The notes under the pieces were generated by a model. It worked only from the letters and a program-made list of their open reading frames with translations, did no database searches and had not been told where the DNA came from. Source: JBKQWK01 sp052139595 (GTDB lineage Bacteria; Actinomycetota; Thermoleophilia; UBA2241). From it: 37,036 nt of DNA. Below are positions 7,425 to 14,795 of the stretch, one piece after another; the stretch's first letter is position 1; each line of letters opens with the position of its first letter. The DNA lies in assembly GCA_052139595.1 (NCBI GenBank), contig JBKQWK010000052.1, positions 1 to 37,036 of the forward strand, in the 5' to 3' direction. Both the position numbers and the translations under genes were made by a program.

Positions 7425-8012
7425 ATGAGCGAACAGGAAGTGTTCATTCTCGCCGACGAGGCGCTCCTGCGCGTGGTCGAGCAGATCGGCGACGAACAGT
7501 GGGAGAAGGTGCTGCTGCCCGAGCTGACGCCTCGCCAGCCCGGCACCACGCTATGGACGGCGGTCAACTACCACGCCTGCGACGACGCCTGGGTGCCCGA
7601 TGTGCTCGGCGGCAAGACGATTGCGGAGGTCGGCGAGGCCCACGACGGCGACCTGCTCGGCGCCGAGCCCAAGGCCGCCTTCGCCGGCATCGTGGCGAGC
7701 GCCGTCCGCGCCGTCCGCGCCTTTACGGAACTCGACAAGGTCGTGCACCTCTCTTACGGCGACTATCCGGCGCGCGAGTACCTCAAGCACATCAGCTACT
7801 TCCGCGGCGCGCGGGTCTATGACCTGGCGCGCTTCATCGGAGCGGACGCGACCCTGCCCGCTGACCTGGTGCAGGGCCTGTGGGAGGAGCTTGCCCCTCA
7901 AGCCGAGGAATGGCGCAAGCTCGGGGTCTTCGGCCCTGCCGTGGCGGTCGCAGAGGACGCGCCCCTGCAGGACCGTTTGCTGGCGCTGACGGGACGGGAC
8001 CCGCGGCGGTGA
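7425..8012 (+). CDS. DinB/maleylpyruvate-isomerase-like (TIGR03086-type) protein
   Basis: 195 residues, ATG 7425 with GAGGAC-type weak ribosome site. Four-helix-bundle pattern of the DinB superfamily: a first helix DEALLRVVEQIGDEQWEKVL, then TLWTAVNYHACDDAWVPDVL with the His (about residue 44) expected as first metal ligand, a VHLSYGDYPAREYLKHISYF stretch with the further His, and RGARVYDLARFIG with Asp. In Actinomycetota such proteins are predicted mycothiol- or metal-dependent enzymes. Actual reaction unknown. It lies in a set of small detoxification-type domains (VOC, DHFR-like). Confidence 0.85.
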   Translation: MSEQEVFILADEALLRVVEQIGDEQWEKVLLPELTPRQPGTTLWTAVNYHACDDAWVPDVLGGKTIAEVGEAHDGDLLGAEPKAAFAGIVASAVRAVRAFTELDKVVHLSYGDYPAREYLKHISYFRGARVYDLARFIGADATLPADLVQGLWEELAPQAEEWRKLGVFGPAVAVAEDAPLQDRLLALTGRDPRR

Positions 8013-8149
8013 GAGCGGGATATACGAAGGCGGTCTACGTGCACCGTTGACCGGTCACTCGCTGGGCTCAACGGCGCGGTTGGTTCGGCGTCCTCACTCT
8101 CAACCCGAGTCGTCGCGCTGAGCGACCGGCTGCGCCGGGCTCTGGTTGA

Positions 8150-8584
8150 TCAGGGGGTCGCGGCCCGGAAGATCAGCGATTCGTTGCCGTACTGGTCGAA
8201 CAGGGTGAGCCGGGCGTCGCTCCGCTTGAACGATGTGGCTGCGCCGAGGAGCGTGAGGTAGATCTGCTCAGCTCGCATGTCGGGCCCGATCCCGCCCATC
8301 GCCGTGACGGCCAAGTTGCCGACGGAAAACGCTGCGCCAGGACCCGCCGTGTATGGGCCGTCGTAGGCGTTGACCGCCGACTTGCCGGCGATCTTGCCGT
8401 TCGTAAACGTCGCGGTGATGGTGAAGCCCCCGGGGTGGAGGGATGTTACCTGCCATGCGCTGGGATGCCAGGCAGTGGCGTCGAACACATGGGTGTTGCT
8501 ACCCGAACCCGAGCAGCCGGCCGTGCCGAGCACTGCGACCAAGAGCATCAGGGCCACACTCGTCGCGGTCAGGCACGCTCTCAT
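8150..8584 (-). CDS. META/HslJ-domain lipoprotein
   Basis: 144 residues from ATG 8584 (AAAGGAG upstream). Signal peptide MRACLTATSVALMLLVAVLG followed by lipobox TAGC, so the Cys is lipidated and the protein is anchored outside the membrane. The mature part opens with a Ser/Gly linker and W-containing strands, then the META core: FTNGKIAGKSAVNAYDGPYT, LAVTAMGGIGPDMRAEQIYL, and LTLFDQYGNESLIFRA. In HslJ the Ala/Asn-Asn position is usually GCNNY; here AVNAY. META domains are found in heat-shock and antibiotic-tolerance proteins; function here unknown. Single gene. Confidence 0.88.
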   Translation of the reverse strand: MRACLTATSVALMLLVAVLGTAGCSGSGSNTHVFDATAWHPSAWQVTSLHPGGFTITATFTNGKIAGKSAVNAYDGPYTAGPGAAFSVGNLAVTAMGGIGPDMRAEQIYLTLLGAATSFKRSDARLTLFDQYGNESLIFRAATP

Positions 8585-9067
8585 GATGGTCTCCTTTCCA
8601 GCTCGACGGCGCTGTCTCAAGTGACGTCCCAGGCCGTCAGATGGTTCGCGCAGCGCAGCGTCTCCTGGACCGGGTGTCGCCAGCAGTGTTCCGGCCAGGG
8701 GCGCGAGCCGGACTTTACGCCCAGTTGACCAGGCGTTTGATTTCCTCTCGCCGGTTTGCAAGCTATCTGCTGAGGTCGATCGCCGTCGCCGATTGTCCAG
8801 CCGTTCACCAGATCGCCTCTCGTTGAACACTCAGGCGACCCGTCGACAACCCGTCGTCGCCAGCTCACCGTAGATCCGTACCCGGCTGCTCCCCCCAAAC
8901 CGGGTCTCGCTTGCAGCACCGCTCCTGGGCAATGAGACGGGGTGCCAGATACAGGGCCACCTTTCGAGCGAGAACGGGTACGCCGGAGAAGTCATCGCCT
9001 TGACACTAGCGTCGATGATTCAGAGAACAGCCAGTTGATGATTGTGCAGGAGACAAAAGGGATGGTC
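8585..9067. other. Intergenic region upstream of the META lipoprotein and DUF1801 genes
   Basis: 483 bases between divergent genes. I see ribosome sites next to both genes and nothing else I can support; an open minus-strand frame (to 8830) extends the lipoprotein upstream but reads as random sequence before the signal peptide. Confidence 0.4.
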
Positions 9068-9301
9068 ATGAATCCTCGTGAAGAAATTGACAAGTTGATC
9101 GCGCAGAATCAGGACTGGCGCGGAGCCACGCTAGCGAAGCTCCGCAAGACGATCCTTGAGGTCGATCCTGAGATCGTCGAGGAGTGGAAATGGATGGGGT
9201 CACCCGTCTGGGAACTCCAGGGGATCATCTGTGGGCTACAATCAGGCAAAGAAGAAGAAGTAGGTCTCTGGATTGGGAAGATCCGGGCGGACCTTCAGTG
9301 A
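9068..9301 (+). CDS. DUF1801 (YdhG-like) protein, C-terminally truncated
   Basis: 77 residues from ATG 9068 (AAAAGGG just upstream; ATG 9062 is also possible). MNPREEIDKLIAQNQDWRG, LAKLRKTILEVDPEIVEEWK and SPVWELQGIIC match the first half of DUF1801 proteins, which are normally about 110-120 residues. After GIIC the expected strand (a KVKLTF-type segment) is replaced by a charged tail ending LWIGKIRADLQ, so the C-terminal half is missing. Probably a decayed gene; a novel short form cannot be ruled out. Confidence 0.65.
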   Translation: MNPREEIDKLIAQNQDWRGATLAKLRKTILEVDPEIVEEWKWMGSPVWELQGIICGLQSGKEEEVGLWIGKIRADLQ

Positions 9302-9579
9302 GCGGCGGCTCACGCGTCCGTGCTCGTTATCTGAGCCTGCCTGCAATGCCCGGGCAGTCGTAGACAAGCCCATCTCGGTCTGAGAGGATGTCGGCGCGAA
9401 CGTCGTCATCAAGCAGCCACTGGCTCGCGACGGCGCCGGTAGGCAACTGACGGGCTCTTCCCGCCGGTTTCGCCACTCATGCATCGCAGCGAGGCTCCGA
9501 CGCTCGCGCTACACGATGAGGAGAAACCAGTCGCTGAACGTCAAGGTGTACGTCCGAGACCGCGGTTTCGTCGACAGGT

Positions 9580-10131
9580 TTATGTCTCCCTCGGCTTGTC
9601 GGATAGCGTCGGCTCACTTGTGGGCGTCTCGGCTTGCGGGTGGAGCGCCGCGGCTGCCCCCTCGGGACCAGCCGCGGCGTGCGTCTGTCGGTGCCAATGA
9701 TCGAACTTCTGCCACTCCACGAATTGCTGGTACTGCACGTCGTCCGGCCCCGACGCGCTGGGTGTTGGGGCGGGACCGGTGGTGGCGCTTGCGGTCGAGC
9801 GTTGGCGTGGGCCGGCGACGTAGACGATCAGTGCGCCGACGCCACCGCCGACGAAGAGGGCGAGCAGGAGGCCGAAGCCAAGGAGGACCACGCCGCCGAA
9901 TGGGGCGGCGCTCCTGATAGCGAGGCCGCCTGGCAGTTGCCCGAGCGGGTCGACGAGGCTTCCCGGTCTGATCGGCAGCAGTGGGTTGAACTGGCCTGCT
10001 GGCCTGACTTGAGCGATGACGGCGCTGGTAGCCTGGTGGTCGACACCAAAGGCGATGCCGACCGCGGCGACCGCGGCGAATGCCAGCGCTGCGATGATGA
10101 TCCCGATGATCGTCGTGCGAGTCATGGCCAT
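9580..10131 (-). CDS. Membrane protein of unknown function (two helices, cytosolic Pro/Ala-rich tail)
   Basis: 183 residues from ATG 10131, GAGAGG 4-5 bases upstream. First helix about residues 8-29 (IIGIIIAALAFAAVAAVGIA), a proline-rich loop of about 50 residues, a second helix about 79-108, then a 75-residue tail with a small conserved-looking island QYQQFVEWQKFDHWHRQ in otherwise Ala/Pro/Thr-rich sequence. No family recognised. It lies directly after the histidine kinase, with its own candidate promoter overlapping the kinase stop, so it may be a target or accessory of this two-component system (inference). Confidence 0.75.
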   Translation of the reverse strand: MAMTRTTIIGIIIAALAFAAVAAVGIAFGVDHQATSAVIAQVRPAGQFNPLLPIRPGSLVDPLGQLPGGLAIRSAAPFGGVVLLGFGLLLALFVGGGVGALIVYVAGPRQRSTASATTGPAPTPSASGPDDVQYQQFVEWQKFDHWHRQTHAAAGPEGAAAALHPQAETPTSEPTLSDKPRET

Positions 10132-10174
10132 GCCTCTCGTTGCAGTGCGCGGTAGGTAACGTTCTGCTCGGGCC

Positions 10175-10206
10175 AGTATACCGGGCTAAGGTTTCGGAAC
10201 GGTTTC
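10175..10206 (-). promoter_or_regulatory. Candidate promoter with 11-bp-phased direct repeat upstream of the 10131 gene
   Basis: Minus strand: -10 TATACT (10175-10180); 9 bases upstream are two copies of GAAACC spaced 11 bp apart (10201-10206 and 10190-10195). Direct repeats with an 11-bp period are the usual layout of OmpR-family binding sites, and no good -35 is visible, consistent with activator dependence. Sequence alone cannot prove binding. Confidence 0.4.
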
Positions 10207-11404
10207 ATGGTCGGCCCTTGACAACATGCTGTCGGAGTCCGTCCTCGAACTCGGTCGGCGTAGCATCAGAGGCCCAGTGACGATGCGTCGCGGTGGAGAG
10301 GGGGAAACTCACCGCGACTTTGAGGCCGCCTTCCGGTCGCGGCGTGACTTCAAGGGTAGCGCCGTGGACGTTGGCGACAGCGCGCACGATTGACAGGCCG
10401 AGCCCGTGGCCATCGACACTTCGCGTGCGGGCGGCGCCCCCTTTGCGGAAGGGCTCGAAGAGCCGCTCGACATCCTCCGAGGGCACGACCTGCCCCGTGT
10501 TGACGACGGAGAGGACCGCGGAGCCTGCCTGCGTCTCGGTCGCGACCTTGACTCGGCCGCCATCGACGTTGTGGTGCAGGGCGTTGTCCACGAGGTTGGC
10601 GATCAGGCTTTCTACGAGGCTCGAGTCACCCGCGACAGGCGCCGCGGCGAACGCTACGTCGACACTGATCCCTCGGCGCTCGGCTTCTTCTCGGCGAGCT
10701 GCGACCACCCTCCGGGCGAGCGCGGCAAGATCGCAGGGCTCCCACTGTTCGATCCCGCGTTCGCTTCTCGCCAATGTGAGCAGGGCTGCGATCAGCCGTT
10801 CCTGCAGCTCGCCCAACTGCAGAAGCTGCGCGCCGGCCGCTCGCCATGTCGCGACGTCCGCGTCCCGATCGGCGAGTGTGACCTGGAGCAGGCTTCGTTC
10901 TGCGGTGAGCGGGGTGCGCAGCTCATGGGAGGCGTTGGCCACGAAGTGCCGTTGTGACTCAAACGAGGCTTCGAGTCGCCCGAACAGATCATCGAGGGTC
11001 TCGCCGAGTTCCTTGAGCTCGTCGTCGGGGCCCTCGATGTTCAGGCGCTCATGCAGGCTGGAGGCCGAGATGTCCCTGGCTGTCGCTGTGATCGTGCGCA
11101 GGGCCCGCAGGAGCCGACCGGCGATCAGCCAGCCAAGCGCCAGTGCGAGCACCACTGCCACGGCGAGCACAAGCGCAAAGCCGATGTCCAGATGGCGACC
11201 GTTGCTGGCAGCCTGGGCGTTGAGAACCGCATTCACGGGGGACCCGGGCGCGGCTTTGGCTCCCGTGCCATACAGCACGCCCCAGATGCCCAGCACGGCG
11301 ACGAGCAGGGCGACGAAGACGCCGCCGTAGAGCAGCGTCAGCTGCAGGCGCAGCGTACGCCGGGGCACGTGAAGCCGCGTCATCGCTCTACGAAGTGGTT
11401 TCAT
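10205..11404 (-). CDS. Sensor histidine kinase (OmpR-partner class)
   Basis: 399 residues from ATG 11404, which overlaps the regulator's stop as TGATG, with GGAGGT 6 bases upstream. Two helices (about 23-46 and 75-98) flank a short extracytoplasmic loop of about 28 residues. A HAMP region follows, then HisKA with QRHFVANASHELRTPLTAER (His near residue 160), the N box in LIANLVDNALHHN and the ATP-lid motif DGHGLGLSIVRAVANVHG. The loop is too small for a separate ligand domain, so sensing probably occurs in or at the membrane, as in kinases controlling ABC exporters. Partner: the regulator at 11404-12066. Confidence 0.96.
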   Translation of the reverse strand: MKPLRRAMTRLHVPRRTLRLQLTLLYGGVFVALLVAVLGIWGVLYGTGAKAAPGSPVNAVLNAQAASNGRHLDIGFALVLAVAVVLALALGWLIAGRLLRALRTITATARDISASSLHERLNIEGPDDELKELGETLDDLFGRLEASFESQRHFVANASHELRTPLTAERSLLQVTLADRDADVATWRAAGAQLLQLGELQERLIAALLTLARSERGIEQWEPCDLAALARRVVAARREEAERRGISVDVAFAAAPVAGDSSLVESLIANLVDNALHHNVDGGRVKVATETQAGSAVLSVVNTGQVVPSEDVERLFEPFRKGGAARTRSVDGHGLGLSIVRAVANVHGATLEVTPRPEGGLKVAVSFPLSTATHRHWASDATPTEFEDGLRQHVVKGRP

Positions 11405-12066
11405 CACGCACCTCCGATGCGGTAGCCGCTCTCGCGGACGGTCTCGATAACGGGCGGCTCGCCGAGCTTGGTCCGCAAGCGGCGGATCGTCGTCTTGACC
11501 GCCGTGGTGAAGGGGTCGGCCGCCTCGTCCCAGACTCGTTCGAGCAGCTCCTCGGAGGAGACCGCCCTGCCCTGAGCGGCGAGCAGATACTCCAGCACGG
11601 CGAACTCCTTGGGGCTGAGATCGAGGCGGCGGCCGGCGCGAGACGCCGTGCGGCGGGCGGGGTCGAGGCTCAGATCGGCGCTCGCGAGCGTCGGCGGCAG
11701 CGGCGGCGTGGAGCGGCGACCGAGGGCGCGGATGCGAGCCACGAGCTCGGCGAAGTCGAAGGGCTTGGGCAGGTAGTCGTCGGCGCCCAAGCTCAGGCCG
11801 TCCACGCGTTCTTCGACGGCGCCGGCCGCGGTCAGCATGAGGACGCGCGTCTCGGACCGCTCGGCGATCAGCCTGCGACAGACCTCGTCGCCGGACACGC
11901 CGGGCAGGTCGCGGTCAAGCACGACGACGTCGTAACGGGTGACGGCCAGATGCTCAAGTGCGTCGCGGCCGTCCAGGACGACGTCGACCGCCATGCCCTC
12001 GCGGCGCAGCCCGGTGCCGATCGTTGCGGCCAGAACCTCGAAGTCCTCGACGACCAGTACTCTCAT
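11404..12066 (-). CDS. OmpR/PhoB-family response regulator
   Basis: 220 residues, ATG 12066. Receiver domain: acidic pair E7-D8, phospho-acceptor Asp51 in DVVVLDRDLPG, Thr79 in LMLTA and Lys101 in LPKPFDF. The C-terminal winged helix (from about 126) has LSPKEFAVLEYLL, the recognition helix around PFTTAVKTTIRRLRTKL and the wing VIETVRESGYRIG. It is transcribed first, then the kinase. The intergenic region with the divergent ABC exporter holds a symmetrical set of four heptamers with the spacing used by this family, so it probably controls both its own operon and the exporter. Confidence 0.96.
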   Translation of the reverse strand: MRVLVVEDFEVLAATIGTGLRREGMAVDVVLDGRDALEHLAVTRYDVVVLDRDLPGVSGDEVCRRLIAERSETRVLMLTAAGAVEERVDGLSLGADDYLPKPFDFAELVARIRALGRRSTPPLPPTLASADLSLDPARRTASRAGRRLDLSPKEFAVLEYLLAAQGRAVSSEELLERVWDEAADPFTTAVKTTIRRLRTKLGEPPVIETVRESGYRIGGA

Positions 12067-12147
12067 GACATTCTCCGAATCCTCTCCTCATCTTCCGCTG
12101 CGGCGATCTTCGCTCGACCCAGGGCGCAGCCGGTGGGTGTGGGTCCC

Positions 12148-12153
12148 AAGATA
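12148..12153 (-). promoter_or_regulatory. -10 element of the regulator operon promoter (candidate)
   Basis: Minus strand TATCTT, exactly 10 bases outside the left edge of the operator 12164-12204. No -35 hexamer is visible at the right distance, as expected for a promoter activated by an OmpR/PhoB-type protein. Confidence 0.4.
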
Positions 12154-12163
12154 CTCGGTTTCT

Positions 12164-12204
12164 GGTGTCAGCACGGTGTCAACTGCTGACACCGTGCTGA
12201 CACC
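12164..12204. promoter_or_regulatory. Four-heptamer symmetrical operator for the response regulator
   Basis: GGTGTCA (12164-12170), 4 bases, GGTGTCA (12175-12181), 5 central bases, then the mirror image TGACACC (12187-12193), 4 bases, TGACACC (12198-12204). The 18-base arms are perfectly complementary. Within each arm the heptamers repeat every 11 bp, the layout of OmpR/PhoB-family sites (TGTCA is also the core of Pho boxes). It lies between the regulator operon (minus) and the ABC operon (plus), with -10-like hexamers 10 bases from each edge. Structure is seen; binding by this regulator is inference. Confidence 0.8.
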
Positions 12205-12214
12205 GCTGATGTCG

Positions 12215-12220
12215 TACAAC
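12215..12220 (+). promoter_or_regulatory. -10 element of the ABC operon promoter (candidate)
   Basis: TACAAC begins 10 bases after the right edge of the operator, mirroring the TATCTT on the other side. The ABC ATPase ATG is 36 bases downstream. Confidence 0.4.
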
Positions 12221-12255
12221 GATTGCGACAGCGAGCGACCGAGAGGAACGATCAC

Positions 12256-13212
12256 ATGGGCGAGAGCACCGCCGGTGGCGACGAGACGAACATCGAAGTC
12301 ACCAACCTGCACAAGCGTTTCGGCCACACAGTTGCCCTGGACGGCCTGTCCTTCATCGTCAGACCGGGGCAGGTCACCGGCTTCGTCGGCCCCAACGGCG
12401 CCGGCAAGTCGACGACGATGCGCGTGATCCTCGGACTCGACGCGGTCGAGCAGGGCCGCGCCCTGATCGGCGGCCGGCCCTACCGGAGCCTCAGCCGCCC
12501 GCTGAGTCATGTCGGCTCGCTGCTTGACGCCGGCGCTTTGCACCCCAGCCGCAGCGGGCGCAACCACCTGCTCTGGCTCGCCCACTCGCAGGGGTTGTCG
12601 GCCCGGCGAGTCGACGAGGTGGTCGAGCAGGCCGGCCTGCAAGGCGTGATCCGGCGCAAGGCTGGCGGCTACTCGCTGGGCATGCGCCAGCGCCTCGGCC
12701 TGGCTGCCGCCATGCTCGGCGACCCGCCGATCCTGCTGCTTGATGAGCCCTTCGATGGTCTCGATCCCGAGGGCATCGTCTGGATGCGCGGCTTTCTGCG
12801 CGAGCTGGCTGGTCAGGGGCGCGCCGTGTTTGTGTCGAGCCACCTGATGGGCGAGCTGCAGGACATGGCCGACCACCTGGTAGTGATCGGCCGTGGCCGC
12901 CTGGTGGCTGACACCAGCCTGACCGAACTGCTTGCCGCCGCCTCGCGCGGCCGCGTCAGGCTGCGCACCGCGGAGCCGGTGCAGGCCACGACGGTGCTGA
13001 GCAACGCCGGCGCCACCGTGGCGGCCACCGGGACCGACACGCTCACCATCTCTGGGCTTGCCTCGGAGCGCGTCGCCGGACTGCTCGGCGAACACGCGGT
13101 GGCCTTCTCCGAGGTCGCAGTGCAGCGCGCCACCTTGGAGGAAGCCTACATGGAGCTCACCCGGGAGGCGGTCGAGTTTCACGCCGCTCCCGCCGAGGAG
13201 GCGCGGCGATGA
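12256..13212 (+). CDS. ABC exporter ATP-binding protein (two-component-linked)
   Basis: 318 residues from ATG 12256 with GAGAGGAA upstream. Walker A GPNGAGKST at about 45-53, signature YSLGMRQRLGLA, Walker B ILLLDEPFDGLDPEG, H-loop VSSHLMGEL. The C-terminal 90 residues form the small domain seen in BcrA/CcmA-like exporters (ending TLEEAYMELT). In this group the pair ATPase plus ABC-2 permeases exports or removes peptide antibiotics such as bacitracin or lantibiotics. That fits control by a small-loop histidine kinase, but the substrate is not shown. Overlaps the next gene by ATGA. Confidence 0.95.
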   Translation: MGESTAGGDETNIEVTNLHKRFGHTVALDGLSFIVRPGQVTGFVGPNGAGKSTTMRVILGLDAVEQGRALIGGRPYRSLSRPLSHVGSLLDAGALHPSRSGRNHLLWLAHSQGLSARRVDEVVEQAGLQGVIRRKAGGYSLGMRQRLGLAAAMLGDPPILLLDEPFDGLDPEGIVWMRGFLRELAGQGRAVFVSSHLMGELQDMADHLVVIGRGRLVADTSLTELLAAASRGRVRLRTAEPVQATTVLSNAGATVAATGTDTLTISGLASERVAGLLGEHAVAFSEVAVQRATLEEAYMELTREAVEFHAAPAEEARR

Positions 13213-14795
13213 GCGACACGCCCACGTTCTACCGCTCCGGCCTGCCGGCCGGCCACGACGGCTTCGCCCAGCTCCTGCGCGCCGAGTGGACCAAGCTGCA
13301 CACGGTGCGCGGCTGGGTGATCGCCCTTGTGGTCGCCGGGCTGCTAATCGTGCTGATGGCGGTTCTTGCCACCTTCCACCAGCAGAACTACGTCCAGGTG
13401 GCGCCCGGCTCTCCGGTCGTTGCCGCCCATCCGTTCGTCCCCCTGAGCCCCGGCGGCGAAGCCGTAACCGACAGCTTCTACTTCGTGCACCAGCCACTTG
13501 CGGGCAACGGCAGCATCACCGTGCGCGTGAGTTCGCTGACGGGCGAGATCGCACAGACGTACAACAGTCACTCGGTGAGCCAGAGCCAGCAGCTGACGAG
13601 CACACGCCCCGGCCTCGTCCCCTGGGCCAAAGCCGGGCTCATCGTCAAGGAGAGCACCCGGCAGGGATCGCCCTACGCGGCGCTCATGGTCACCGGTAGC
13701 CACGGCGTGCGGATGCAGTACGACTACACGCACGATATCGCCGGCAGTCCGGGCGTGGTCTCTGCGGCGTCGCCGCGCTGGTTGCGACTGAGCCGCTCCG
13801 GCGACACGCTCACCGGCTACGAGTCAGCGGACGGCACTCATTGGACCAGAGTCGGTAGCGTCCGCCTGGCGGGACTCCCGGAGACGGTGCAGGCGGGGCT
13901 CTTCGTAACCTCTCCGGCTACCCCGCCGCCGACTCAGGCGTTTTCGGACCAAACGGCCAGTTCGGCGAGCGCGGTCTTCGAACACGTCAGTCTCGAGGGG
14001 CAGTGGCCTGAAAACGCCTGGAGCGGCGTCGCCGTGGGAGCTGGCACCGTCACGCCGACCCTGACCTCGGGCAGTTACCACCCGGCCGGCGGGATCTTGA
14101 CCATCAGCGGCTCCGGCGATATCGCCCCGGCCGTGGGTGTGGGATCCACTCCCGCAGACAGCCTCGCGGGCTTGTTCGTCGCGCTGATCGTGGTGATCGT
14201 CGTGGGCGCGCTGTTTATGACCGCCGAGTACCGGCGCGGCATCATCCTCCGTACCACCCTGGCGGCGAGTCCGCGGCGCGGCCGGGTGCTCGCCGCCAAG
14301 GCGCTCGTGCTCGGTGCGGTTACCTTCGTCGTCGGTCTGGTCGCCACTGCGATCGCCGTGCCGCTCGGCGAGCACCTCCTGCGCGTGAACGGCAACTACC
14401 TCTACCCGGTGAGCGTCTTCAGCGAGGTGCGTGTGGTGGCTGGTACCGCGGCGCTGCTCGCCCTCGCCGCAATCTTCGCGCTTGCTCTCGGTACCGTGCT
14501 GCGGCGCAGCGCCGCGGCGATCGTCGCCGTCATCGCGGTGATCGTCCTGCCTAACGTCCTCGTGATCACGGCCGCCCTGCCTTTGGTCGCGTCGCAGTGG
14601 CTGCTGCGCCTCACCCCGGCCGCCGGCTTAGCTATCGAGCAGACCCTGACGGCCTATCCGCAGGTGGACTACGCCTACTCTCCGGCGCACGGCTACTTCC
14701 CCCTGGCCCCCTGGGCCGGCTTTGCCGTGCTCTGCGCCTATGCCGCGCTGGCCCTGGGCCTGGCCGTCGTGCTGCTGCGCCGGAGAGACGCATGA
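13209..14795 (+). CDS. ABC-2 type permease with large extracytoplasmic concanavalin-like insert
   Basis: 528 residues. First helix about 35-56, then some 250 residues outside the membrane, then five helices from about residue 318 (SLAGLFVALIVVIVVGALFM) to the end. The insert contains WAKAGLIVKESTRQGSPYAA, SPRWLRLSRSGDTLTGYESA and DGTHWTRVGSVRL, a pattern of DUF1349/LamG-like jelly-roll domains. The membrane part has AEYRRGIILRTTLAASPRRG, the ABC-2 coupling segment. Overlaps both neighbours by 4 bases. The insert may bind a sugar- or peptide-bearing ligand or the cell wall; this is inference. Confidence 0.9.
   Translation: MSDTPTFYRSGLPAGHDGFAQLLRAEWTKLHTVRGWVIALVVAGLLIVLMAVLATFHQQNYVQVAPGSPVVAAHPFVPLSPGGEAVTDSFYFVHQPLAGNGSITVRVSSLTGEIAQTYNSHSVSQSQQLTSTRPGLVPWAKAGLIVKESTRQGSPYAALMVTGSHGVRMQYDYTHDIAGSPGVVSAASPRWLRLSRSGDTLTGYESADGTHWTRVGSVRLAGLPETVQAGLFVTSPATPPPTQAFSDQTASSASAVFEHVSLEGQWPENAWSGVAVGAGTVTPTLTSGSYHPAGGILTISGSGDIAPAVGVGSTPADSLAGLFVALIVVIVVGALFMTAEYRRGIILRTTLAASPRRGRVLAAKALVLGAVTFVVGLVATAIAVPLGEHLLRVNGNYLYPVSVFSEVRVVAGTAALLALAAIFALALGTVLRRSAAAIVAVIAVIVLPNVLVITAALPLVASQWLLRLTPAAGLAIEQTLTAYPQVDYAYSPAHGYFPLAPWAGFAVLCAYAALALGLAVVLLRRRDA

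Noticed and set aside
10293..11330. 345-codon plus-strand open frame opposite the histidine kinase
   Set aside because: Composition (Ser/Arg/Ala) and lack of motifs mark it as antisense of the kinase.
12088..13497. 469-codon open frame on the minus strand opposite the ABC ATPase
   Set aside because: Arg/Gly/Ala-rich with no domain, exactly antisense to a gene with full Walker motifs; a high-GC shadow frame.
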